This document shows, piece by piece, positions 42,959 to 51,002 of a stretch of 60,802 nucleotides of DNA. A program made the position numbers and the translations under genes. The notes beneath the pieces were generated by a model that was not told the DNA's origin, ran no database searches, and was given only the letters and a program-made list of their open reading frames with translations. Source of the DNA: an uncultured Gammaproteobacteria bacterium (lineage in GTDB: Bacteria > Pseudomonadota > Gammaproteobacteria > Steroidobacterales > Woeseiaceae); the NCBI GenBank assembly GCA_937899415.1, contig CALBPI010000087.1:1-60802 (forward strand). The letters run 5' to 3'. How positions within the stretch are numbered: position 1 is the first letter of the stretch; every line of letters begins with the position of its first letter.

Positions 42959-43646
42959 CCGCTGCATTTTCGGGAATCAATGTCCAGGTCGCCATGACGA
43001 GGGATACGGCCATCCCGATATCAAGCGACCGTTGCAGCAATCCCCTCCAGGGCGAGAATTCGGGTTGAACCATCGCAAGGAAAACCACGGGAAACGCGAG
43101 ACCTGTCAGCAACATAAAGCCGCGCCGATATTTGTACGAATAGAGCCCCGGCGCCAGCGACAGAAGGACCACACTGACACCCATGCCGAAGTAAGCCGGA
43201 ATCGCGAGCGCATTGTGCAGCAGCTGGCTTGTCGAACCTTCGAGAGGACACCCGGCGTCGCAGGGCGCGACGGCTCCGATCAGGAAAGAGAATGGAAGCG
43301 ACCAAAGCAGCCAAAAGCCCGCGCGACTCGTACCAGAGACCTGAATGACTGGTGCAGCCGCGATCAGAAATCCGGCCAGGAGCCCAGTTGTCGCGGCAAA
43401 GCCTGCGTAGGTGAGCGTCCCAGCCCAGGGTGTCCCCGTGGCGTTGTACTCGCTCACGAAGCTGGACAGCTGAGAATAAGCAGGCTTCACGGCGGCCCCA
43501 ATGAAGTAGAAGCCAATCACATAAACGATACTCGCAGCCAATAACGCGCGAGTCAGCTGAGCTCTCTGCAAGGTTTGACAACTCCCAGTGTGGCCTGGCG
43601 CCAGGGCTCCGATGCATGTGTCAGTAAAGGCGCTCTCGCTCGTCAT
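42945..43646 (-). CDS. DUF998 family membrane protein
   Basis: 233 residues with about six hydrophobic segments: VKPAYSQLSSFVSEYNATGT, GTLTYAGFAATTGLLAGFL and FPVVFLAMVQPEFSPWRGLL. Matches DUF998, whose role is unknown. It terminates inside an attC R' core (AAPRR then TAG), so the original C-terminus may have been cut. It overlaps the PPOX gene by 26 bases. Confidence 0.8.
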   Translation of the reverse strand: MTSESAFTDTCIGALAPGHTGSCQTLQRAQLTRALLAASIVYVIGFYFIGAAVKPAYSQLSSFVSEYNATGTPWAGTLTYAGFAATTGLLAGFLIAAAPVIQVSGTSRAGFWLLWSLPFSFLIGAVAPCDAGCPLEGSTSQLLHNALAIPAYFGMGVSVVLLSLAPGLYSYKYRRGFMLLTGLAFPVVFLAMVQPEFSPWRGLLQRSLDIGMAVSLVMATWTLIPENAAAPRR

Positions 43647-44247
43647 TCACGACAATCTCGTGCATCTCGCTTTCGGTCAGCTCGAGCTTGCCACCATCAA
43701 CCATGGTCTGAGCAAGTCGAGGCAGTCCCTCCAGGTCAGGCCAGTGTTGTGATTGCCACAACTTCGATCGGATCATGCATTTGGAACAGTGAAAGAACGC
43801 TTCCTCTACGGTAACGACAATTACAAAGTCCGGGCTCTTACCCTTTACAGCCATCGACTCACGCAGAGCCTCATCGCGGACCACTTGCGCTTTGCCGCTG
43901 ACGCGCAGTGTTTCCGTCTTGCCGGGAATCAGGAAGATCAAACCAACGTTGGGATTCTGAAGAACGTTCTCAATGGTGTCGGCTCTCTTGTTCCCCAGCC
44001 GATCTGGAATCGCGAGCGTCTTGTCGTCCAGAATTTTGACGAAGCCCAGAGGATCTCCTTTGGGCGACACATCAGTCTTGCCGTTGGCATCGGCGGACGC
44101 GATCAACATAAAGGGCGCCCTGCCAATGAACACGCCGCAGTGTTTGTCTAATGCGGAAAGGGACTTTCGAGTCACCAGGGCACTGGGTTCGCCCATGATG
44201 GAGCGGAACTGCTCTCTGGTCTCAATGACATCATTGAAGCGAGCCAT
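43621..44247 (-). CDS. FMN-binding PPOX-family protein (MSMEG_1061-like)
   Basis: 208 residues of a split-barrel flavoprotein: FIGRAPFMLIASADANGKTD, VSPKGDPLGFVKILDDKTLA, IPDRLGNKRADTIENVLQNP and GLIFLIPGKTETLRVSGKA. Known relatives bind FMN or F420 and reduce small molecules. The extra CSKCMIRSKLW is typical of the group. ATG at 44245-44247. It pairs with DUF998. Confidence 0.88.
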   Translation of the reverse strand: MARFNDVIETREQFRSIMGEPSALVTRKSLSALDKHCGVFIGRAPFMLIASADANGKTDVSPKGDPLGFVKILDDKTLAIPDRLGNKRADTIENVLQNPNVGLIFLIPGKTETLRVSGKAQVVRDEALRESMAVKGKSPDFVIVVTVEEAFFHCSKCMIRSKLWQSQHWPDLEGLPRLAQTMVDGGKLELTESEMHEIVVNDERERLY

Positions 44248-44490
44248 AGCATTCTCCCGATTGGAATCAGGTCTTATTCTAACGGTTGCAGCAACGCAGC
44301 AGTGCGCAACGGCCGGTGTGAGCCAAGCGCGGATGTGCGCGGCATTGCCCAAGGGTGATACGTATCGCCGAGGTTGAGCTGCACTTAAGACGTTCCACGC
44401 AGAAGCCAGGTCGAATCAAGCGCCTCACTCGCCGCTTTCCGTAGATTATGGCAGAGTCGATGCTTCCTTCCGGATTCGCGAGGCAGCTGC

Positions 44491-45732
44491 GTGACAACAG
44501 GACCGCCTGCTCGCAGCCATAGCACAGCTGAGACCTATCAGATTGCCGAGTTCGAGCTCGACGTCCAACGCCTGGAACTGCGAAAGCACGGCCAGCCTGT
44601 GGGGATTCAACCGCTGGTTTTTGATGTTCTGAGATACCTCGTCGAACGACGGGACCGCGTCGTATTCAAAGATGAGCTGTTCGACAACATCTGGCCGCAG
44701 CGACTGGTTACCGAATCCACCCTTACGGCCGGAATCAAGAGGGCGCGCCAATTGCTGGGTGACGACGGACATGCCCAACAAATGATTCGAACCGTTCACG
44801 GCCGCGGGTACCAATTCGTCGGGCCGGTGAGGATCTTCGGGGTCGACAACAACAGACCTTCCGCGACGCCAACGGCCATCAGGTTTGTGCCGGTGCGGGG
44901 CGGTGTGAGGCTCGCTGTCGCGAAAACCGGGTCCGGACCACCACTCGTAAAGGTGGCGAACTGGCTGACACATGTCGAGAAGGACACCGACAGCCCGATC
45001 TGGGGCCACTGGGTGAGAGATCTGTCGCGCCGGCATACCCTTATTCGCTACGACAGCCGCGGTTGCGGGCTCTCCGAGCGGGACCTGAAGGGAATTGCGA
45101 TCAACAATCTGGACCTGTGGATCGAGGACTTGCTTCGCGTCGTTGATTCACTTGGCATCGAGCGATTCTCGCTGCTCAGTCTTTCTCAGGGCGGTCCTGT
45201 CGCAGTCGGCTTCGCGGCGAGATACCCCGACCGGGTGGATAGATTGATTCTTCACGGTACGTACGCGCGCGGGATGAATCGGCGAGGCGATGCGACGCAA
45301 GTACGCCAAGCCAGTCTTCAGGTCAGCCTCGCCGAGGTGGGTTGGGCTGTGCCCCACAGCAGCTTCGTTGAGGTCTTCACAAAGCAGATGGTTCCCGATG
45401 CCGGCGAACAGGAAATTCGATGGTTCAATGAGCTTCAGCGATCTACCTGTGATGGGGAAACGGCCGGCATGCTCGAGGGTGCAATGCATGACGTCGACGT
45501 CTGCGACCTTGCGAGTTCGCTGCGGGCTCCTGCGCTCGTGACCCACGGCATTGACGAGGTTGCGGTGCCGTTTGATGAAGGGCGCCGACTGGCGAGTCTG
45601 ATTCCGGACGCCACGCTCTTGTCGCTGGAAAGTAAGAACCACGTACTGCTCGCTTCGGAACCGGCCTGGCCGGAGTTCGTCGCAGCCGTCGAGCATTTTA
45701 CCGGCGCGGCTGGTTCGACCTCGCCCGCTTGA
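44491..45732 (+). CDS. Winged-helix DNA-binding domain fused to alpha/beta hydrolase
   Basis: 413 residues. Residues 15-110 form an OmpR/ToxR-type winged helix (FDVLRYLVERRDRVVFKDEL, VHGRGYQFVGPV). Residues 130-410 form an alpha/beta hydrolase: SRGCGLSERDLKGI, LLSLSQGGPVAVGFAARYPD as the nucleophile elbow, an acidic residue in VTHGIDEVAVPF and His in ESKNHVLLAS. It may regulate genes through ligand hydrolysis or binding. GTG start at 44491. It lies against the direction of the array. Confidence 0.88.
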   Translation: MTTGPPARSHSTAETYQIAEFELDVQRLELRKHGQPVGIQPLVFDVLRYLVERRDRVVFKDELFDNIWPQRLVTESTLTAGIKRARQLLGDDGHAQQMIRTVHGRGYQFVGPVRIFGVDNNRPSATPTAIRFVPVRGGVRLAVAKTGSGPPLVKVANWLTHVEKDTDSPIWGHWVRDLSRRHTLIRYDSRGCGLSERDLKGIAINNLDLWIEDLLRVVDSLGIERFSLLSLSQGGPVAVGFAARYPDRVDRLILHGTYARGMNRRGDATQVRQASLQVSLAEVGWAVPHSSFVEVFTKQMVPDAGEQEIRWFNELQRSTCDGETAGMLEGAMHDVDVCDLASSLRAPALVTHGIDEVAVPFDEGRRLASLIPDATLLSLESKNHVLLASEPAWPEFVAAVEHFTGAAGSTSPA

Positions 45733-45746
45733 CCGGTTTAAAAGCG

Positions 45747-45765
45747 CGCGGCTGTTTGCGCCGCG
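45747..45765. terminator. Hairpin between convergent genes
   Basis: CGCGGC at 45747-45752 pairs with GCCGCG at 45760-45765 around TGTTTGC. It sits just beyond the hydrolase fusion stop and next to the stop of the facing gene, so it may end both transcripts. Confidence 0.45.
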
Positions 45766-45774
45766 TGGCTGGTA

Positions 45775-46524
45775 CTAGTCTATCCGCTGCTCAATAAGCT
45801 CAATGGAGTGTTGCGTGGCCACCTCCAGCCTGTCGTAGTAGAGCACGATGTTCTCGTGAGTACTTTTTCCCATCGCGAGGTAGCCGAGGAACGCCTCTTG
45901 TTCCAATAGCGCGGAGTGATCTTCAGGTGATCGAACGGGATACCTGTACGGCGATGCCATCTCGCTGCGCCCGCCAGGTCGACCTGCACCTTCACCCGAA
46001 TTGAAAACCTGTAGAAGCGAACCGTGCGTGTTGATGTAGATGACCACGTGCTCATCCGTAAACGCAGAGCTATTCTGCTCGTGCATCCTGGTGATCTCGT
46101 AAAGAGCGGGCAGAGATGAAAGGCTGCGCCGCAATTCGCTTTCGTCAATGGACGTCAAGATGCCGGTTTGCAGCGTGCTCAGCAGCGCACCGGTCGAAAC
46201 ATCGATGCGACCACCCCAGGTGACATCGCTCAGTAACCTGTCAAGCTCAATAGCGGGGATGGCGTCTTCACTCTGCGCCAGCTCGAAGAGCTGCCGGGTG
46301 GCATTAATGACGGCTTGCCTGAAGGTTCTCTCATGCCGAATTTCTTCAAGGTTACTCGTGAGCTCATCACGCAGGGCAGCCAGATTTTCCTCCACCAGCT
46401 GCACTTCCTGCCGGTCGGACCACCAGGCTTCGATTCCGAATGCCAGCAGAATACTGACGACAATAGCGACACCTTCCGCAGTAATCTTCGTCCAGGGGAT
46501 GTCACGCCGGTTTTTTTTCGTCAT
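45775..46524 (-). CDS. Membrane-anchored DUF6090-like protein
   Basis: 249 residues. One N-terminal helix (ITAEGVAIVVSILLAFGIEA then WWSDRQEVQ) is followed by a soluble helical domain; this IVVSILLAFGIEAWW form is the mark of the DUF6090-like anchored proteins. Probably periplasmic. Role unknown. A short TTAAACGGCGTTAAAG remnant lies just upstream. Confidence 0.65.
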   Translation of the reverse strand: MTKKNRRDIPWTKITAEGVAIVVSILLAFGIEAWWSDRQEVQLVEENLAALRDELTSNLEEIRHERTFRQAVINATRQLFELAQSEDAIPAIELDRLLSDVTWGGRIDVSTGALLSTLQTGILTSIDESELRRSLSSLPALYEITRMHEQNSSAFTDEHVVIYINTHGSLLQVFNSGEGAGRPGGRSEMASPYRYPVRSPEDHSALLEQEAFLGYLAMGKSTHENIVLYYDRLEVATQHSIELIEQRID

Positions 46525-46606
46525 GTATCGCTACCGAATCACGTCCAAGGGAATAGCCCCCGTCTTAAACGGCGTTAAAGGACAACACTGAGCATGTTCA
46601 CCGCCA

Positions 46607-47284
46607 TCATATGGCATCCCGTATCTCTGTTGAATCCATATAGGACAGAGCTCTTGATTGGACTTGCTTGGCCACACCGGAATTGCTGGAGCGAGAGAGT
46701 ATCTCGATTAACTGGGTTACCTGCGAGACGTAGGATTCACGAGTCCACTCATCAAACTCTCGGTCGCCCGGCCCGACCCTCTTGGCTGCGTAGTTGAGAT
46801 TCACACGATGTAGACGCTCAATTTTTTTGTATTGCTTTAGCGGATTGTCAATGTAGGAAGCGCAAAGGTCGTACTCACCCCGCTCTATGAGCAGCTCTTG
46901 CACGACTGTGTAACAGCGGCGCGCCAAGTCGGGGTAGTTTTCATGAAGAGACGCAAAAACGTCGTACGTCTCACTCTCGTTCTCGAGATAGTGATTAATA
47001 GCATAGACGTCGTGGAACTCATCGAAAGCACCATGTCCGTCGATTAGGGCGTGCTTGTTCCGGTCCTTCGTTTCAACAAGGGCGTCCATGGCGGGTTGAT
47101 ACAGCTGTGCAAGGGTCAGCCAGGAATCCAATGCGTACGAGAGCCTTACACCCCCCATCCCCGGTGTGGTCCTGGAGGCCTCGTAGAACCAAAGATGACG
47201 CTTTAGCGCTTCATCGAAAGCCCCGTCCTCGATGAGTGCATCGATCTGCTCAAGATCTTCGGGAACTACGTCGCGCTCTTCCAT
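46607..47284 (-). CDS. Soluble helical protein, unknown
   Basis: 225 residues, rich in helices like TPR or HEAT arrangements: YALDSWLTLAQLYQPAMDAL, YDVFASLHENYPDLARRCYT, LIERGEYDLCASYID. It has no signal. Its start overlaps the upstream gene stop by 19 bases. No family known to me; a solenoid adaptor is a guess. Confidence 0.55.
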   Translation of the reverse strand: MEERDVVPEDLEQIDALIEDGAFDEALKRHLWFYEASRTTPGMGGVRLSYALDSWLTLAQLYQPAMDALVETKDRNKHALIDGHGAFDEFHDVYAINHYLENESETYDVFASLHENYPDLARRCYTVVQELLIERGEYDLCASYIDNPLKQYKKIERLHRVNLNYAAKRVGPGDREFDEWTRESYVSQVTQLIEILSRSSNSGVAKQVQSRALSYMDSTEIRDAI

Positions 47285-47616
47285 TCGCCCTTTGTCTTCT
47301 CCAGTTTTGGATAGCCCATCGCTCTGCTCTTTTCAGCGGCACTGGTGACCAGTCGCGACGCCTGGTCGATATCGACAATGCTCGTTCCGAGTTCATTACT
47401 TGGGCAGGAAGAGACGCAGCACTCCTCAGTGTCCGTCGTCTCGTCGGCTCGCCCAAAGACAAGAACAGAAACGGTGTCCTGGAAATAGTAGGTCGTCTCT
47501 TTCTCGTCGCCGAAGATGTTCTCTCCGATATAGACGATCGGCTCCAGACCCGGCATGGAGCACTTCGGATCCGCGTAGGTCACACGGTAATACGTTGCAC
47601 CGTATTCAAGGTTCAC
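47266..47616 (-). CDS. Soluble protein of unknown function
   Basis: 116 residues: YYRVTYADPKCSMPGLEPIV, YIGENIFGDEKETTYYFQDT then a CC-S-C cysteine cluster (EECCVSSCPS). Resembles cassette-borne small proteins with YIGxN-type strands. Coupled to the gene downstream through a 19-base overlap. No family known. Confidence 0.6.
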   Translation of the reverse strand: MNLEYGATYYRVTYADPKCSMPGLEPIVYIGENIFGDEKETTYYFQDTVSVLVFGRADETTDTEECCVSSCPSNELGTSIVDIDQASRLVTSAAEKSRAMGYPKLEKTKGEWKSAT

Positions 47617-47634
47617 GAGTATTCTCTTCGAGAA

Positions 47635-47672
47635 GCAAAACGCCAGCGTTCAGCTGCGGTGACTGACAAAAC
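47635..47672 (-). repeat. Miniature attC remnant
   Basis: Only 38 bases: GCAAAACGCC at the left, then CAGCTGCGGTGACTG and ACAAAAC at the right. The two outer ends of an attC have been joined, deleting the palindromic middle. It lies exactly between two cassette-like genes. Confidence 0.6.
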
Positions 47673-47681
47673 GGATGACCC

Positions 47682-48113
47682 TCAAGCGCCATCACCCTCC
47701 CGCCTTTGCCGCACCTCCAGGACCTTGAACACGCCGAACGCCACAATCACGACGAACAACCAACCTATGCCGTAGGTAGATAAGAAGCCCAGCGCATTTC
47801 CCACCGCCTCGGTGAGGCCACGAGCGTCTGCAAGAGTGTTCATCACGGAGACCAAGACCCCCGCAATCAACGAGAGCGCACTCGAAACCTCTAGAGGGAC
47901 AGATGACACTGCGCCCCCAGCGATAACTAACGCAGTGACCATTGCCCCCAGGAGAATCTCATTAGACCTCATGGCTGATATCAACTCGGGGGTAACGCGG
48001 ATATAGGGGGCTTCGGTCAGTCGCGCGAAAAGGAACTCACCGATCGCCGCGACCAAATAGCACGCAACCACAAGTATGAGGAGCGACTTTCCTAATGCGT
48101 TCGTTGATGTCAT
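47682..48113 (-). CDS. Cassette membrane protein
   Basis: 143 residues, four hydrophobic segments (8-32, 52-72, 75-96, 110-132) with a basic C-terminus. Family not recognised. Confidence 0.55.
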   Translation of the reverse strand: MTSTNALGKSLLILVVACYLVAAIGEFLFARLTEAPYIRVTPELISAMRSNEILLGAMVTALVIAGGAVSSVPLEVSSALSLIAGVLVSVMNTLADARGLTEAVGNALGFLSTYGIGWLFVVIVAFGVFKVLEVRQRREGDGA

Positions 48114-48224
48114 GCGTTGGATTATGGCCTTCGGGGGCGCCTCCGGGAAGACACAGCACCCGGCGTGTAACCAAATCAGATTTCCCGACCTATAAACGGG
48201 TGTTTCTCCGCTTCGTTCAGGTAA

Positions 48225-48962
48225 ATGACAATGTCACGCTGGATCTGTCGATGCCTGGTTTTGGTCCTCGCCGTTGCCACCACTCATGCCGGCGCGCAGG
48301 ATCAGGCCCCGTCTGCCGCCGCAACGCTCGAGGCCGTGGGGACCCGAGGCTGGTTTACCGTGCGCGGTCCGTTCGCCACCTTTGACCCGACGCATCCCAG
48401 TGTGGGCATCTGGGTACCACGCAAGACGGGCAAAGCGCCCGTGATCGTCTATGCACACGGCGGCGTGGTGCAATACGCCCTGCATGGCGAAACACGGAAC
48501 AACCGCAACGTATTCTTCTATGGTGGGTCAAACGGCGGCCGAGTGATCCTCTACACCGGTTCAGCAATCCCGGACAAGCGAATCCGGGGCATCATCTCAG
48601 AAGCGCGCGCCGCCACAGGCTTGGAGCTCGGTGACTACGACATTTCGTCTGTCGTCTCCTTCGGAGGCCTTGATACGTGGGCCGGCAAATCACCCACGGA
48701 CTTCGTCTGGACGCGGACCTGTCCCTCGTCGCCGGTCTCGATCAAAAACTGGGTTGATGAAAGGCAACAGGCTGGCCGCCCCGTAGAGTTCATTCTCTAC
48801 GAGAACGCCGGTCACCTGCTCTTTGACGGACCACTGGAGGAAGTGACCGTCAAACGAGGCGACAAGATTGCGTTCACCGCCTTCAAAGGCGCTGCCGAAG
48901 GTGTGCTGGATTTGTACGAGCGTAATGTCCGCGAATTCGTTATGCGACACGTTGTGGCGTAG
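48225..48962 (+). pseudogene. Alpha/beta hydrolase with internal deletion
   Basis: 245 residues. A signal peptide (1-25) and the start of a hydrolase (VRGPFATFDPTHPSVGIWVP, VIVYAHGG) are followed after only about 20 residues by FFYGGSNGGRVILYTGSAIP. In the family about 60-80 residues lie between the oxyanion strand (HGG) and the GxSxG elbow, so a central segment is missing. The Ser, Asp (FGGLDTW) and His (NAGHLLF) remain. A TATAAA-like -10 lies at 48191-48196. It opposes the array direction. Confidence 0.7.
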
Positions 48963-48996
48963 TCGCGGGTGTCGAGTGCCCAGCTTACATTAACGG

Positions 48997-49003
48997 GTTA
49001 GGT
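48997..49003 (-). repeat. Orphan attC R'' core
   Basis: GTTAGGT overlapping the TAA of the glyoxalase-like gene, preceded by CATTAACG instead of an attC palindrome. The rest of the site seems to have been replaced or deleted by the plus-strand hydrolase segment. Confidence 0.5.
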
Positions 49004-49666
49004 GGCATGGTCCTTGTGCCCAATCAGCGTGAGCATGAGATCCGGAATCTGAATCTGCGTCTCGCGGTTTGCCGCGAACTCGACTATGAGCTCTGGTGAA
49101 TCACTTTGATGAAGCCCGAAAAACCCGGCAGCGACAGCCGCATTCAGAGTCGCCGAAACTGACTCAGGCTGACCCAATCCGACCGAAACACGTTGAATAC
49201 GGCTTAGCCCCGCGGCGTGCTCGGTCGGCTCTTCGCCCGGTGACCAACGGTGCGGCCAGTCCAAAACAAAAATCTCCGGCTCTGAAAGCGAAAGACCGTC
49301 AGCAAAGAGAATCTGATGTCTCTCCGGCAAATAGTCTGGCTCATAGTTCCATGTCGCAAACGGCAACCGACCATTCACCCCAGCTGGGGAAGAAAGACAT
49401 ATACCGAACGGGTTAGCACCCTCGCCACGTCCGCTCCAGCGCTCCCACAACCTGGTCGGCGCAGCGAGTGGCGATCGTGACTCCGCCTCGTCACTGACCC
49501 ACAGCAGTTCCAGATATCCGTTCTCGAAGAAGAAGCGTCTGTTGGCGGTCCCTTGGCCGGGATGCACATTCGGTGAGCCCTCGGTGATACCCGCGTCGAA
49601 CAGCAACCTGGCTTCCGGGGCACCGGTGGTGGTGCAAATGAATAGGTGATCGACGTGGATGGCCAC
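48998..49666 (-). CDS. Glyoxalase-like domain protein
   Basis: 222 residues similar to the Glyoxalase_3 type of VOC proteins: a VDHLFICTTTGAPEARLLFD start, THRRF-like NRRFFFENGYLELLWV with the metal Glu, and a longer C-terminal half containing PFATWNYEPDYLP. Substrate unknown. It begins just after a complete attC. Confidence 0.8.
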   Translation of the reverse strand: MAIHVDHLFICTTTGAPEARLLFDAGITEGSPNVHPGQGTANRRFFFENGYLELLWVSDEAESRSPLAAPTRLWERWSGRGEGANPFGICLSSPAGVNGRLPFATWNYEPDYLPERHQILFADGLSLSEPEIFVLDWPHRWSPGEEPTEHAAGLSRIQRVSVGLGQPESVSATLNAAVAAGFFGLHQSDSPELIVEFAANRETQIQIPDLMLTLIGHKDHAT

Positions 49667-49673
49667 GCGTGCC

Positions 49674-49775
49674 GCCTAACGTCGGGGCTCAGGCGCACGG
49701 ACGCAGCTGGCGCGACTCTGGCCCGAGCAAGAAATGTAAAAGGCGCCCGGTGTTGGCTGCGGCGGCTGGCAGGGC
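49674..49775 (-). repeat. attC site
   Basis: GCCTAAC at 49674-49680 and a degenerate GCAGGGC at 49769-49775, with interior CGGACGCAGCTGGCGCGACT and CCGGTGTTGGCTGC. R' is intact and R'' weak. Confidence 0.85.
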
Positions 49776-49793
49776 TGCAAGCTACTGCGCCTA

Positions 49794-50096
49794 CTAGATG
49801 AGCTCATCATCTGAAGGGTTTGCCTTGTGAATCGTGTCTGCGTAGAACTTTCCCCGCTTGAGCGTATGGGCAATGGATGCCACCAGGAGTGCCGCTCCCA
49901 CCGCCAGGACGGTCCACGCCGCACTTCGACCGCCAAGCAGGCTACGAAACAGTCCGTCTCGGGTCAGCGCCTCCAGACCAGTCACGAAAAAAGCAACACC
50001 TGGAATATGAAAGTAGAGACTTCGCCCAAACAGGTGCAAATCACGCGCCTCGGCTTCATCTTGCGACAGCGGCTTCTCGTACTTCAGGTCTTTCAT
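49794..50096 (-). CDS. Cassette membrane protein
   Basis: 100 residues: a charged start (DLKYEKPLSQDEAEARDLHL), two helices (FHIPGVAFFVTGLEAL, WTVLAVGAALLVASIA) and a soluble end. ATG at 50094-50096. Family not recognised. Confidence 0.6.
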   Translation of the reverse strand: MKDLKYEKPLSQDEAEARDLHLFGRSLYFHIPGVAFFVTGLEALTRDGLFRSLLGGRSAAWTVLAVGAALLVASIAHTLKRGKFYADTIHKANPSDDELI

Positions 50097-50110
50097 AGCG
50101 CGTCTATTCA

Positions 50111-50212
50111 GCTTAACGCCGGGGCTCAAACGCATGGGCGCGACTGGCGCAGGCTTTGCGAATGCACGGGCTGTGACAGGCGCCCCGTGCCGGCTGTAGT
50201 GACTGGTTTTGC
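50111..50212 (-). repeat. attC site
   Basis: GCTTAAC at 50111-50117 to GTTTTGC at 50206-50212, 102 bases. Interior CGCATGGGCGCGACTGGCGC and CCCCGTGCCGGCTGTAGTGACTG. Both heptamers depart slightly from consensus. The 94 bases after it hold nothing recognisable. Confidence 0.85.
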
Positions 50213-50306
50213 CGGACTTTGCTCATCCGTCTGACTCACGCCCCGTTTTTGTTGCTCGCGACCGGCGAATCCGCCGATATCGCCTCGTGCCAAGAATCTG
50301 ATGAAA

Positions 50307-50909
50307 CTACGGTTCAGGTTTTAGACTGCTCAGCACCCTATCGACGTCTTCCGCATTGGCGGCGTTCTTGAAATGCTGCCACAAGATCTCAGGATCTGAG
50401 GTATCGGGTAGTTCAGCCGATTCCGCGACAAGCACTTCCACCAAATCCATCGATTCAACGACTACGAGTTCTCCCCCAACTTTACGCCATGATAGTGCGA
50501 CGAACGCACCCGAGTAGTTTACAAACCTGCCCACGCCCGCTTCGGGGTCAAACAGGGAAAAACTATGCTCACCCCAACGTGCCTTGAGGGCGCCGGCCAG
50601 GGATTGATGGGCTTCGCGCTCCGTTGTGATGCCCTCTGGCAAGGGCATTGATGACACATCCATGACCGCGACCGCGCCATCGAAGAACCAGTCATCCATG
50701 AATGAGGCACTGTACTGGTGGTTTGGAATTGCTGCGGCAAGTGCGGACGCTCCATCTCCAGAACGGACAAATGGAGTGTCTTCGCCGGACGCCTCATATC
50801 CATCCGGGACTACGATTGTGGATAAGTCCACCTCTGCAACGGACCCAGAAGACGCAAGCGTAAGCAAGAGTGCTGACAAGGCCAGGACTGACGCTCCAGA
50901 CTTTGTCAT
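50307..50909 (-). CDS. Exported protein of unknown function
   Basis: About 200 residues from ATG at 50907-50909, with a signal ending near SGSVA. Mature part: STIVVPDGYEASGEDTPFVR, MDDWFFDGAVAVMDVSSMPL. Family not recognised. First of four tightly spaced genes in an unusually long cassette interval. Confidence 0.6.
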   Translation of the reverse strand: MTKSGASVLALSALLLTLASSGSVAEVDLSTIVVPDGYEASGEDTPFVRSGDGASALAAAIPNHQYSASFMDDWFFDGAVAVMDVSSMPLPEGITTEREAHQSLAGALKARWGEHSFSLFDPEAGVGRFVNYSGAFVALSWRKVGGELVVVESMDLVEVLVAESAELPDTSDPEILWQHFKNAANAEDVDRVLSSLKPEP

Positions 50910-51002
50910 CGCAGACACTCGCCAGGCGGAAGGTTGCTGGCAAAAGCGGTCCATGAACTGTCCTGAATATGCAAAATCTCGCAAACCTTGATCAAGCGTC
51001 GA

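Noticed and set aside
44276-44300. attC R'-like TTCTAACGGTTGCAGCAACG upstream of the PPOX gene
   Set aside because: First base is off consensus and no palindrome or right end follows; more likely part of the promoter region.
46563-46580. TTAAACGGCGTTAAAG as a complete mini attC
   Set aside because: Only a short inverted stretch; neither the CGGGGCTCAG nor the CAGTGACTG end is present, so it is noted only as a possible remnant.
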